In this document: one piece after another, positions 24,295 through 33,072 of the stretch | How the letters are laid out: the number at the start of each line of letters is the position of its first letter | Numbering within the stretch: position 1 is the first letter of the stretch | Assembly (NCBI RefSeq): GCF_004366595.1 | Contig: NZ_SORE01000001.1 | Location: forward strand, 62,001-126,000 | From: Paraburkholderia rhizosphaerae | GTDB lineage: Bacteria; Pseudomonadota; Gammaproteobacteria; Burkholderiales; Burkholderiaceae | Direction of reading: 5' to 3' | Length of the DNA stretch: 64,000 nucleotides | Program-made: the position numbers and the translations under genes | The notes under the pieces: generated by a model | What the model was told of the DNA's origin: nothing | Databases searched by the model: none | The model's input: the letters and a program-made list of their open reading frames with translations, nothing else

Positions 24295-24615
24295 GTTGCC
24301 GCCGTCTCCGATCTACCTTGTTCTATTGACTTCAAGTCCCACAATCAAGACCGATTGTCTCATTTTTGAGAATCGCTACACGACTGTAAATCGGTTATTC
24401 TCTTGAGCCTTACGAATCAATGCAGACCTTTGTCTCGATTTCGAGACAAACCACGGCAGTCTTCCGTCTGTGACAACACGGAGCCATGCCACGGGCCTCG
24501 CCACGCTGCGCTCGATGCAAATGGCACAGACCCCTGCATTAGCCGGCGCCCGCTGCGGCTCATCACCCCGACACGCAAGCAGATGCCGTAGAACAACCAC
24601 GATTTGGAGACGCAC
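24295..24615. promoter_or_regulatory. Divergent control region: two enhancer-type palindromes
   Basis: Between the activator and permease genes lie two matching palindromes. One at 24429-24450 is perfect, with ten-base arms TTTGTCTCGA/TCGAGACAAA around TT. A weaker one at 24358-24371 reads TCTCATTTTTGAGA. Both fit TCTCR-WTTT-YGAGA, and their centres are 75 bp apart, about seven helical turns. A sigma-54-like TGGCAC (24522-24527) and TGCA (24535-24538) lie before the permease, but the GG and GC dinucleotides are 11 bases apart instead of 10. Confidence 0.65.
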
Positions 24616-26016
24616 TTGTCTTTTGTCATTGTCCTTGCCGCTCTGGCATTTTTGATGTTCGCCGCCTATCGCGGCTACAGCGTGATTCTCGTCGCACCGG
24701 TCGCCGCGCTCGGCGCAGTGCTGCTGACCGAACCCTCCGCGGTCGCGCCGGTCTTTTCCGGCATCTTTATGGAGAAGCTGGTCAGCTTCGTCAAACTTTA
24801 TTTCCCGGTGTTTCTGCTGGGTGCGGTATTCGGCAAGGTGATCGAACTATCCGGATTCTCGGAGTCGATCGTCGCAGCGGCGATCCGCTATATCGGCAAG
24901 TCGCGCGCGAATGCGGTGATCGTTGCGGTGTGCGCGCTGCTGACCTACGGCGGCGTTTCGCTATTCGTCGTCGTGTTCGCGGTGTATCCATTCGCGGCGG
25001 AGTTGTACCGCCAGAGCAATATCCCAAAGCGGCTGATGCCGGGCGCGATAGCGCTGGGCGCGTTCTCCTTCACGATGGATTCGCTGCCCGGCACCCCGCA
25101 GATCCAGAACATCATCCCGACGACGTTCTTCAAGACCACAGCCTGGGCTGCGCCAGGACTCGGGATAGCCGGGTCGATCTTTATCGTCGTCGTTGGCCTG
25201 ACGTTCCTCGAATGGCGACGTCGCTCCGCAATGGCCAAGGGCGAGGGCTACGGCACATCGTTGATCAACGAACCGGAGCGTGTCGAGACCTCGCAGTTGC
25301 CGCATCCTCTGCTCGCAATCGCACCGTTGGTTCTGGTCGGTGTCGCTAACTTTGCGCTGACGCGGTGGCTGCCGGAATGGTATGGCGCGTCGTACACGGT
25401 TGCTCCGGAGGTGTTGCCTGGCTTGCATACGCCGGTTAGCGTGACGGTCAAGGCGCTGGTCGCGATATGGGCGGTCCAGGGCGCGCTGCTGCTTGGCATT
25501 CTGCTCGTCGTGCTGACCGCATTTCGCCGCGTCAGCGAACGCTTTGCGAGCGGAACCAAAGCGGCGGTCGGGGGCGCGTTGCTCGCGTCGTTGAATACCG
25601 CTTCGGAATATGGCTTTGGCGGGGTGATTGCAGCATTGCCTGGGTTTATCGTCGTCAGCGATGCATTGAAGAGCATTCCGAATCCGCTCGTGAATGCCGC
25701 TGTTTCGGTCAGTTCGCTTGCCGGCATTACCGGCTCCGCGTCGGGCGGGATGAGTATCGCGCTCGCGGCGATGTCGGATCTGTTTATCAAGGGCGCGGAA
25801 GCTGCCCATATTCCGATGGAAGTGCTGCATCGCGTGGTGGCGATGGCAAGCGGCGGCATGGATACGCTGCCGCACAACGGCGCGGTGATTACGCTGCTGG
25901 CAGTGACCGGGTTGACGCACCGCGAGTCGTATCGCGACATCTTCGCGGTGACGGTGATCAAGACGTTGGCGGTGTTCTTTGTGATTGGGCTGTACTACGC
26001 GACGGGGTTGGTTTGA
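24616..26016 (+). CDS. GntP-family permease, probable 3-hydroxybutyrate transporter
   Basis: A 466-residue inner-membrane secondary carrier with about 12-14 hydrophobic spans. GntP features include FSFTMDSLPGTPQIQNIIPT, EYGFGGVIAALPGF, GITGSASGGMSIALAAM and ASGGMDTLPHNGAVITLL. The start is taken as the TTG at 24616, which has GGAG six bases upstream and gives the usual N-terminus MSFVIVLAALAFLMF. Family members import gluconate or short hydroxy acids. The divergent sigma-54 activator and the similarity of the gene pair to that of Pseudomonas point to D-3-hydroxybutyrate; the substrate is an inference. Confidence 0.87.
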   Translation: MSFVIVLAALAFLMFAAYRGYSVILVAPVAALGAVLLTEPSAVAPVFSGIFMEKLVSFVKLYFPVFLLGAVFGKVIELSGFSESIVAAAIRYIGKSRANAVIVAVCALLTYGGVSLFVVVFAVYPFAAELYRQSNIPKRLMPGAIALGAFSFTMDSLPGTPQIQNIIPTTFFKTTAWAAPGLGIAGSIFIVVVGLTFLEWRRRSAMAKGEGYGTSLINEPERVETSQLPHPLLAIAPLVLVGVANFALTRWLPEWYGASYTVAPEVLPGLHTPVSVTVKALVAIWAVQGALLLGILLVVLTAFRRVSERFASGTKAAVGGALLASLNTASEYGFGGVIAALPGFIVVSDALKSIPNPLVNAAVSVSSLAGITGSASGGMSIALAAMSDLFIKGAEAAHIPMEVLHRVVAMASGGMDTLPHNGAVITLLAVTGLTHRESYRDIFAVTVIKTLAVFFVIGLYYATGLV

Positions 26017-26077
26017 TGCAGGCGCGCGCTATTGCGCGCGCTGGTCACGCGACCCGATGCCACGCCTTTGCGCCTTC

Positions 26078-27820
26078 TCACGAAAACAACAACCGATCGG
26101 CAGCTTTGCGCTTATCCGTCCAATCTTCTTTCCACCATGGCTCGTCGCCTCGCGCGCGTGGCGGCTTTTTCAGAACGAGCGGTTTGCCGTCCGCCTTCGC
26201 CTTATGGCGAGCAACGCGCCATTCATAGTGGTCGAAAAGCCGAAGCGCTTCGACCATATAAGCCGTGGCAACCCGCTGGTCCTCAAATACAAGAAGGTTC
26301 TCACCGTTGTCCTCGTCCGCGGTCGGTGAGAAATTGAAGGACCCCATGTACACGCGCGCGTTCGGTTTGTCGAAATCAGTGACGATGAATTTGTGATGCA
26401 GGCGAGTGCCGGAATTATCCGAGCTAAGGCTGCTTGGCTCGGCTTTGAACGGCAACGGTGTGTCCTTGTCGACGAGGTAGTCAGGTTTGACGACCGCCAT
26501 ATGGCCGTTAGCCAGTTTCAAGTCCAGACCGCCCAGTGCCCGGTCGGACATCCCGTAGACAAAGATATCGTCCCTTGCCTGCAGACCGGTGATCGCTTCT
26601 CGCAGGCTACCCTTGGACTCCCAGAGGAACGCGAGAGCGAACAGCACATTCGACTTCGTATACTGGGAAACATACGCACTCAGCGTATCGAGAACCGCGT
26701 TAGCCTTGCTGTGCGGTGAAAACGTTGCGGCGGCTTTTATATTCGGCAGATCGAGAGACTCCCATGGCTCAGTGGCGGAAGGCGATTTGCGGAAGTCCTT
26801 CGCGGAGGCCGCACTCCAATATGATTCGAATGCCTGGGTAAAAACCTCGGCCGCCTGTTCGCCCCGCACGACAACCGCATTGTTGGCCTGCACGTAAAGA
26901 CCCCGCCAGCTGAAATTCGTCGACCCGCATAGCGCCGCCGGTGACCTCCCTCTGACAACAACCGTCTTGTTGTGTTGCAGATTTCCCATATGCTGCCGCT
27001 TAACCTGCGCGCCAGCTGACTTCAGTCTGGCCGCGGCCTTCGACTCAGGCGACCTGGCGCGATCGTGACCGCCCGTCGTGCTCTTGCTGTCGTCGATGAC
27101 GATGCGCAAACGTGGCCCCAAGGTCTCCAATTTGGCGAGAATTTCCGGAACATTGAAATCGTACACAATGGCATCGACTTTGGCGGTCTTATCGCTAATG
27201 GCCTCGTCGAGTAAACCGATGATCGCCTCCTGAGCCTCGAAACCCATCCACGCTAGCGCTTTCGCTGCATCGGGATGAGTGGGCTTGAACGATAGGCCAT
27301 CGTCGGGTTCGTCCGGAATCAACTCGTCGATTGTGTGATCGTCTTTCTGGTACCGGTCCACGAACGCTTGAGACGATACGAATCCACGCGTAAAAGCAAC
27401 GTTGAGTTCATCCGCGTAGGTGTCGATGCCAAGATCGATGTCTGCTTCCTGCGCTTCACCGTAACTGAGCTTGCCGTCGGCGTCCATAAAGACGGGCTCG
27501 ACCTTATAGCGGAATGTGCCTGCATTTTCGGCATGAAACGGAAAGTGAACCCATCGGAACTTCTGGATCGGTGCAACCTTGGTCGACGCGAGGTCCTCGC
27601 TCGGCTGGCCTTTCCGATAGTCAAAGCCCAAGCGATTCTTGAGCTCGAAAGGCTTGCTACCGCCAGGTTCAAGATAAGAAATGAACCACCCGACGAAGTT
27701 GTCGGGGGGCTCCCCATTTCGCCAGTTCATCGCGATAAGGACCATGCTTTCGCCGCGATGCAGTTTCAATGTGAACGATGCACGGGCATTGTTGCCCTCC
27801 GACACAAACGGAGCTGACAT
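26078..27820 (-). CDS. Phospholipase D-like protein with two HKD motifs, first one degenerate
   Basis: A 580-residue cytoplasmic-looking protein (no signal peptide). Residues 1-150 resemble a beta-sandwich. The first PLD half has H283-N-K285 in LQHNKTVVVRG and GSTNFSWRG, but the Asp of HxKx4D is Arg290. The second half has a full H475-x-K477-x4-D482 motif followed by VYMGSFNFSPT. PLD enzymes cut phosphodiesters of lipids or nucleic acids through a His from each half. The gene is convergent with the GntP permease and is the only gene of its kind here; its base composition appears lower in G+C than that of neighbouring genes (a sample near 27200 is about 57%). A stand-alone nuclease, lipase or effector are all possible. 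Confidence 0.82.
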   Translation of the reverse strand: MSAPFVSEGNNARASFTLKLHRGESMVLIAMNWRNGEPPDNFVGWFISYLEPGGSKPFELKNRLGFDYRKGQPSEDLASTKVAPIQKFRWVHFPFHAENAGTFRYKVEPVFMDADGKLSYGEAQEADIDLGIDTYADELNVAFTRGFVSSQAFVDRYQKDDHTIDELIPDEPDDGLSFKPTHPDAAKALAWMGFEAQEAIIGLLDEAISDKTAKVDAIVYDFNVPEILAKLETLGPRLRIVIDDSKSTTGGHDRARSPESKAAARLKSAGAQVKRQHMGNLQHNKTVVVRGRSPAALCGSTNFSWRGLYVQANNAVVVRGEQAAEVFTQAFESYWSAASAKDFRKSPSATEPWESLDLPNIKAAATFSPHSKANAVLDTLSAYVSQYTKSNVLFALAFLWESKGSLREAITGLQARDDIFVYGMSDRALGGLDLKLANGHMAVVKPDYLVDKDTPLPFKAEPSSLSSDNSGTRLHHKFIVTDFDKPNARVYMGSFNFSPTADEDNGENLLVFEDQRVATAYMVEALRLFDHYEWRVARHKAKADGKPLVLKKPPRARGDEPWWKEDWTDKRKAADRLLFS

Positions 27821-27976
27821 CGTTCTTCTCCCATTCGAAGTAACGCCGAAAGGCTGCGGAAACAGGTGGCGAGCGCCACCTGTGAGAGTTCAACGCAGCA
27901 GATCGATGCGTCTGTTCGGTAACGCACAGCAGCGACATGGGAGACGCTGCGCTGCATGCGCGTTGCATTCAACCCA

Positions 27977-28924
27977 TCACTTCGCAAACCGGATATCAAG
28001 CGAACGAAGGTACGTCTGCAATCCAGCATCCTGAATCGGGATCACGTAACCGTTTTCGCCCGACTCGTTGAAGTGCGCATGCCAATATCCCGGAGGCGTG
28101 ACGAACACCATGCCCGGCTCCCAATCGACGCGTTCCGGCTTCACGATGTTGCCGTTGTCGTCGAGTTCCGTACCGACCAGCGTATAACATCCAGGCTTGC
28201 AATCCGAGATGAAGTCCAGCGCGATCGACTGATGACGGTGTGGCTTTTGCATCGTCTTTGGCGCGACGACGCCGAACATCGCCCACAGCGTGTGCGTCAC
28301 AGTGCGCGTCTGTGGAAAATTCGCATTGCCGAGCAGAATGCTGACACGGTTACGCTGGCCCGCTCCTTTGGCGTGCGATACCTTCGCGAGTTCCTCCTGA
28401 GCACGCGAAGCGGGGTAGTGTGTCGGCTTGAACCGCTGGCCGTGCACGCTCGCGCCCATATAGCCAAGCAGCGGCGCGTCGTTCACATAGTAGAGACGCG
28501 CGGTCGATTCAGCCGCGATCTCCAACGTCACGCCGCCCGGAAACGTGAAGAAGTCCCCCTTCCCAAACCGGAATGCAGACTCGCCTTGCGACGCGATACC
28601 CGTGCCGTCGACCACGTAGAAGACGAGCGACGTCGCATTCGGTGCGAGCGCAACCTTTTCATTCCTGATCACACGGATAAAGTTCGCCGACAACCCAGGG
28701 CCAGTAGCGGGCCCTTCGCAGCCCAGTTCCGCGGAAAGATCGAGCGGAACGACCCTTGTCTCCCCGCTGTTATAGAGCGACGCGGAAAACGAACGATACG
28801 GCACGCGCGAGATGAGCTTCGCGCCGATCGGATTCGCCGACGACGTGTACTCGAAGTATTGTGCGTCTTCGGTCACATCCGACGCGCTTAACTGCAAATT
28901 CGAAAGCTTGGTCTTGTCGAGCAT
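27977..28924 (-). CDS. Bicupin protein, possible ring-cleaving dioxygenase
   Basis: A 315-residue protein with two cupin domains and AAGGAG before the ATG. The C-terminal cupin keeps metal-ligand histidines in KPHRHQSIALDFISD and PGYWHAHFNESGE. The N-terminal cupin (about 60-140, LVFYVVDGTGIASQGESAFRFG) lacks them. Gentisate and 1-hydroxy-2-naphthoate dioxygenases are bicupins with a single active domain, but there it is the N-terminal one, so the assignment to a ring-cleaving enzyme is weak. It stands alone on the minus strand, not in the aromatic cluster 3 kb to the right. A cupin isomerase or metal-binding protein is also possible. Confidence 0.72.
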   Translation of the reverse strand: MLDKTKLSNLQLSASDVTEDAQYFEYTSSANPIGAKLISRVPYRSFSASLYNSGETRVVPLDLSAELGCEGPATGPGLSANFIRVIRNEKVALAPNATSLVFYVVDGTGIASQGESAFRFGKGDFFTFPGGVTLEIAAESTARLYYVNDAPLLGYMGASVHGQRFKPTHYPASRAQEELAKVSHAKGAGQRNRVSILLGNANFPQTRTVTHTLWAMFGVVAPKTMQKPHRHQSIALDFISDCKPGCYTLVGTELDDNGNIVKPERVDWEPGMVFVTPPGYWHAHFNESGENGYVIPIQDAGLQTYLRSLDIRFAK

Positions 28925-29191
28925 CGTAATCTCCTTGAATGGTGGACTCGATAGCGAAGCCGGTGTGTCGGGTGAATTCGCGCTCAGCACCGGCGCCTGA
29001 CGACCACTATAAGAAGACACAGCCTTGGGCAGAACGCCCCTCAACGCGAATCAGCTTTGCACAACGGGGACAACCGGAATCGGATTGAGCGCGCACGGCG
29101 GATGACACAGGGCCGCGCGAATGCATTGATGCAATGACCCGCACGAAAGAATTTGCGCTGATTTAAACGAAGAAGAGAAGGTGATGAAGAG
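28925..29191. other. Gap between the cupin gene and the BON-protein terminator
   Basis: The cupin promoter should lie here, close to the start at 28924. I see an A/T-rich stretch at about 29140-29200 and no convincing gene on either strand. Confidence 0.4.
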
Positions 29192-29229
29192 AAAAAATGG
29201 AATCAGCGGGCGCGCCGAACCGCGCCCGC
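29192..29229 (-). terminator. Intrinsic terminator of the BON-protein gene
   Basis: GCGGGCGCG and CGCGCCCGC form a nine-base-pair stem with a six-base loop (29206-29229). On the minus strand it is followed within eight bases by a run of six T (29192-29197). It lies 42 bp after the BON gene stop. Confidence 0.8.
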
Positions 29230-29270
29230 GATTAAACCACTTGCGGTTTGCTTTCGCTGAAACAACGGGA

Positions 29271-29615
29271 TTAACCGTTACCGCCGTGGAACAGCGTCAA
29301 CTTGTTCGATACCGACGTCACACCCTGTACCGAACGAGCGACCTCTTCCGCCTGGGTGATCTGCGATCCGTCCTTGACGCTACCGCTCAGCGTCACCGCG
29401 CCGCCGCGAGCCTTGACGAACACTCCAGACACATCAAAGCCAGGCGTTTTGCTCAACGCGCGCCGGACCGCTTTCGCGAGCGCCCGGTCGGCCTGTTTCG
29501 ACGACTGAGGCGCCGCCTGCGCAGCGGGCGCCGCCTCGTTCTGTGCCAATGCAGGTGAAGTTGCGACAGCCATGCCGGCCGCCAGCAACAACGCTTTAAT
29601 CATCATTTGTTTCAT
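29271..29615 (-). CDS. Secreted BON-domain protein
   Basis: A 114-residue exported protein. The ATG at 29615 has GGAGG upstream. A signal peptide (IKALLLAAGMAVATSPALAQ) is followed by an Ala/Gln-rich linker and one BON domain (about 45-112) with KTPGFDVSGVFVKARGGAVTLSG and AEEVARSVQGVTSVSNKL. BON domains bind phospholipid in OsmY-like envelope-stress proteins. A strong terminator follows, so the gene is monocistronic. Confidence 0.88.
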   Translation of the reverse strand: MKQMMIKALLLAAGMAVATSPALAQNEAAPAAQAAPQSSKQADRALAKAVRRALSKTPGFDVSGVFVKARGGAVTLSGSVKDGSQITQAEEVARSVQGVTSVSNKLTLFHGGNG

Positions 29616-29768
29616 GATTGCCTCCGCGCTGCACGTCGCTTCCCTGTTACGGCCGGGACGTTCAGAATGTAGGCCATCTGGAAGAAATGCGCAAAGAAGC
29701 CGTCGGCAGCCCTGCTGCATAAGGAATCAACGCGGCAACCCGGCTCGCTTGCCACGCGCGTGCGCGTT

Positions 29769-31421
29769 TCAGCGAACGCTAAACACCGCCACCTGTCGCG
29801 CGAGCTCCTGCGACTGCTGATCGAGCGCCTGCGCCGCAGCACTGGCCTGCTCGACCAACGCGGCGTTTTGCTGCGTGATCGAATCCATCAGACTGATCGC
29901 CGTGTCGACCTGTTCGATGCCCGTGCGTTGCTCGAGCGCAGCCGCGACGATTTCGTTCATCACAAGTGCAAAGCGCTGCACACCGTCGAGCACGTGATGC
30001 ATCGCCTGCTCGGCCTCGGTGGCGAGCACTGTGCCATCCGCCGCCGCACTCACCGAATCGGCGACCAGTTCGCCAATCTGCTTCGCGGCTGACGACGAAT
30101 GCTGTGCGAGCGCACGCACTTCCGCCGCGACGACCGCAAATCCGCGGCCGTGCTCGCCGGCGCGCGCCGCTTCCACGGCAGCATTCAACGCAAGAATATT
30201 CGTCTGAAACGCGATGCCATCGATGATGCCGGTGATATCCGCAATCTTGCGCGAGCTCACGTCGATACGGCTCATTGTGCCGGTCATGCGCCCGATGACC
30301 GCGCTGCTGCCTTGCGCAGCCATCGACGCATCGTCGGCAAGACCGCGTGCCTGTTGCGCGTGCTCCGCATTCTGCTTGACGGTCGCGGTCAACTCGCTCA
30401 TGCTCGCCGCGGTTTCTTCCAGCGATGCGGCCTGTTCCTCAGTGCGCGTCGACAGATCAAGCGTGCCCGCCGCTATTTCGCGCGTCGCCGTACCGATCGC
30501 TTCACAGCTGTCGCGCACCGCAGTGACCGTCTTTGATAGTTGCGTTTGCATCGTTTGCAATCCGGCCAGCAGTTGACCCATCTCGTCCGCACGAAGGTTG
30601 TCGATGTCGCGGCTCAGATCGCCAGCCGCAATTGCAGTGAAATGGCCAAGCGCTTCATCGAGCGGACGCATGATCGCGCGACGCAACGTCATCCAGCTAA
30701 TCACAGCCGCCAGCAAACCCACCGCAATCAGCGCAGCCGATGCGACCAGAAACGTGCTGAAGTAATGCTCTGCCTCTTCGTAACGGTGTTGCGCATTGGT
30801 GTATAGCGTGCGCTTGAGCGCTTCGTCGGCCGTAGTCAGTTCGTTGAAGAGCGGACTCAGTTGCACCGTACCGATTTGATCCGCCGCCGCACGCTCGCCT
30901 TTCTTCAACGCATCCATAAACGCGAGCATCGCATTGCGCAGCGCCTCCCGATGCTGGTTCGCCGCTTCGATTAGCGGCGCTTCGCCAGGCTCGTGCGGCT
31001 GACCGACGAAACGGCGCCATGCATCGTCCGATTGCGCGAGGTATTCGGTCGCGCGTGCAATCTGACGCTGCGTGATGGCGTCGTCGACGTTCGCGGTAGC
31101 CGCGCCGAGCACGAGGCGCATCCGCGCGATCAACAGTTCCGCCGCGCCGATATTCATCGTGGCCGCGAGTTTGTTCTGGTACGTATCGCGGTTTGCGCGA
31201 TTCGCCTTGTAACCGCCTTGCAGCCCGAATCCGCCAATCGCAAGCATCAGCGCGGCGAGTAGCGCAACAGTCAACGCAATGCGCGCTTGCAGCGAAAACG
31301 ATTGGCGCTGTTTTGTCGCATATCGCGCGCGCGCACCATCCGCACCATCCGCACCATCCGCACCATGCGCACCGTCGAAACGCGGTGTAGCGACCGCGCT
31401 AGCGGCCAGAGCTTGCGTCAT
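29769..31421 (-). CDS. Methyl-accepting chemotaxis protein
   Basis: A 550-residue transmembrane receptor. The N-terminal cytoplasmic segment carries a Gly-Ala-Asp repeat (residues about 16-30). TM1 (IALTVALLAALMLAIGGFGL) is followed by a four-helix periplasmic sensor domain, TM2 (FLVASAALIAVGLLAAVISW), a HAMP domain and a signalling domain with EEQAASLEETAASMSELTAT and the hairpin tip IDGIAFQTNILALNAAVEAA. It should signal through CheA/CheW and be methylated on the glutamates of the helical bundle. Ligand unknown; no chemotaxis gene is adjacent. The tar/trg-like sensor may bind an aromatic or organic acid, considering the transport genes to the right. Confidence 0.93.
   Translation of the reverse strand: MTQALAASAVATPRFDGAHGADGADGADGARARYATKQRQSFSLQARIALTVALLAALMLAIGGFGLQGGYKANRANRDTYQNKLAATMNIGAAELLIARMRLVLGAATANVDDAITQRQIARATEYLAQSDDAWRRFVGQPHEPGEAPLIEAANQHREALRNAMLAFMDALKKGERAAADQIGTVQLSPLFNELTTADEALKRTLYTNAQHRYEEAEHYFSTFLVASAALIAVGLLAAVISWMTLRRAIMRPLDEALGHFTAIAAGDLSRDIDNLRADEMGQLLAGLQTMQTQLSKTVTAVRDSCEAIGTATREIAAGTLDLSTRTEEQAASLEETAASMSELTATVKQNAEHAQQARGLADDASMAAQGSSAVIGRMTGTMSRIDVSSRKIADITGIIDGIAFQTNILALNAAVEAARAGEHGRGFAVVAAEVRALAQHSSSAAKQIGELVADSVSAAADGTVLATEAEQAMHHVLDGVQRFALVMNEIVAAALEQRTGIEQVDTAISLMDSITQQNAALVEQASAAAQALDQQSQELARQVAVFSVR
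31332..31376. repeat. In-frame 9-bp tandem repeat in the chemotaxis receptor gene
   Basis: Five units of the nonamer CGCACCATC, three perfect and two variant, encode Asp-Gly-Ala (one unit His-Gly-Ala) before the first membrane segment of the receptor. Copy-number changes would lengthen or shorten the cytoplasmic N-terminus without a frameshift. Confidence 0.85.
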
Positions 31422-31447
31422 CGAATCAGATCCCCGTTTTGATATTG

Positions 31448-32851
31448 TTATGAATCGCCGAGCACCGAATTTCTCTGCATCGGTTCCACGGCTTTCGCGG
31501 CACCCGTGTTCTGTTGCGCGTGTTGCGCGCCAAACCGCACGCGGTACAGCAGCGAAAGCACCGCTGAAAATACCGCCGTCACCACGAACAGCAACGCAGC
31601 CGCATAGAAGAGTTCTGCGATTGGCAGATGCATCGACAGCAGCAGGCCACCGATCACAGGTCCCGACACTGAACCGATCTTACCGACCGAGATTGCGCTG
31701 CCCACACCCGCTGAGCGGAACGACGTCGGATAGATCATGCCGGCCACCGCATACAGACCGTATTGCGCGCCGACCACACAAAAGCCGGTCGCGAACACCG
31801 CGAGCATCAGCCACGCTTGCGATGTCGTGAAGCCAAGCGCCGCGGCAATCGGTGCGCCTAGCGCCGGCAGCGAGATGATCGCGAGCACGCCGTGGCGGTC
31901 GACGAAACGGCACAGAACCAGTCCGCCAATCACGCCGCCGACCGAGAACATCGTTGTGATCAGACCCGCGCCCTGCGGATTGATGCCGATGCCTTCCATC
32001 AGAATCGGCAGCCAGTTCTGCAGGAAGTAAAGCGTCATCGAGTTCACGATGAACACGATCCACAACAGTGGCGTGATGCCCGCGAGGCCATCGGAGAAAA
32101 TCAGCTTCAGCACGAAGCGCTTCTTTTCAAGCACTTCACCGGCGACGAATTGCGCATTAGCGGGAATCTGCAATTCCGGCCGCAGACGCGCAACCAGCCG
32201 CCGCACCGCTTCGATGCCGCGCTGCCGGACGACGAGCAGCTTCACCGACTCGGGCAGCGTGAAGATCAGCAAGACCGCAACGAGCAGCGACCCGCCGCCA
32301 CCGACGACAAACATCACCGGCCAGCCGTAATGCTGGATCAGCGACGACGAAACCAGCCCGCCCGAACCCGCGCCGATTGAAAAGCCGGAGAACATCAGCG
32401 TGACCCATGTCGCACGCAAGCGCTTCGGCGCGTATTCAGCCACCAGCGCAACCGAGTTCGGAATCACACCGCCCATGCCGATGCCGGCGATAAAGCGCAA
32501 CAGCATCAGTTCGTTCAACGACGTGACCCACACCGATGCGAGCGTCAATGCGCCAAAAAACAGGCTGCCGGACACGATCGCCTTTTTCCGGCCGAACCGG
32601 TCGCCGATGTAGCCGAACACAAACGAGCCGATCAACGTGCCGAACAGACCCGCGCCGAACACCGGTCCGAACCCGCCGCGCGCGACATGCCATTCCTTGA
32701 TGATGGCGGGCGCCGCGAACGACACGGCCGTCTGATCATAGCCATCCATCAGCATGATCATGAAACACCAGAACAACAGCCCGACGGCGAAGCGCCCCGT
32801 CTTTTGTTCTTCTACCAGTGTCGCGATATTGAATGTGCGGTCTGCTTGCAT
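31448..32851 (-). CDS. MFS transporter, aromatic acid:H+ symporter (AAHS) type
   Basis: A 467-residue inner-membrane carrier with 12 predicted spans. The AAHS signatures are visible: DGYDQTAVSFAAPAI in span 1 and FGYIGDRFGRKKAIVSGSLFF between spans 2 and 3; the second-half loop reads CRFVDRHG. Relatives import benzoate-type acids, protocatechuate or 4-hydroxybenzoate. The ATG at 32851 is chosen because it begins the conserved N-terminus near FNIATLVEEQKTGRF. It is 221 bp downstream of the porin gene on the same strand and divergent to the UbiX-UbiD cluster; it probably imports that cluster's substrate. Confidence 0.9.
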   Translation of the reverse strand: MQADRTFNIATLVEEQKTGRFAVGLLFWCFMIMLMDGYDQTAVSFAAPAIIKEWHVARGGFGPVFGAGLFGTLIGSFVFGYIGDRFGRKKAIVSGSLFFGALTLASVWVTSLNELMLLRFIAGIGMGGVIPNSVALVAEYAPKRLRATWVTLMFSGFSIGAGSGGLVSSSLIQHYGWPVMFVVGGGGSLLVAVLLIFTLPESVKLLVVRQRGIEAVRRLVARLRPELQIPANAQFVAGEVLEKKRFVLKLIFSDGLAGITPLLWIVFIVNSMTLYFLQNWLPILMEGIGINPQGAGLITTMFSVGGVIGGLVLCRFVDRHGVLAIISLPALGAPIAAALGFTTSQAWLMLAVFATGFCVVGAQYGLYAVAGMIYPTSFRSAGVGSAISVGKIGSVSGPVIGGLLLSMHLPIAELFYAAALLFVVTAVFSAVLSLLYRVRFGAQHAQQNTGAAKAVEPMQRNSVLGDS

Positions 32852-33072
32852 GTGCGTTCCATTTGCGTCGTCAGCGCAGCGCGCCGTCGCGCGCGTGCGT
32901 TGCCGTGTTCTCCTCATGCCTTCGTGGCTACCCGTTGCAGCGCCGCCGCCCGGGAGCCACAATATAAAGCTCGCTGTGCAGCGGCAGAATCAAAAAATAG
33001 CGATGAAGAGATAGAAAAAAGTGAATAAACCCGCTGCTGCATCACTTCTTGTCACGCCATACCGCCTCCGCT

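Noticed and set aside
24522..24538. Standard sigma-54 promoter for the GntP permease
   Set aside because: TGGCAC and TGCA are present but the GG-GC distance is 11 instead of 10 bases, so it is kept only as a weak candidate.
27977..28924. Gentisate 1,2-dioxygenase serving the catabolic cluster
   Set aside because: Metal-ligand histidines are in the C-terminal instead of the N-terminal cupin, and the gene is unlinked to the cluster.
31332..31376. CRISPR-like repeat
   Set aside because: Units are only nine bases without spacers and lie in frame in a coding gene.
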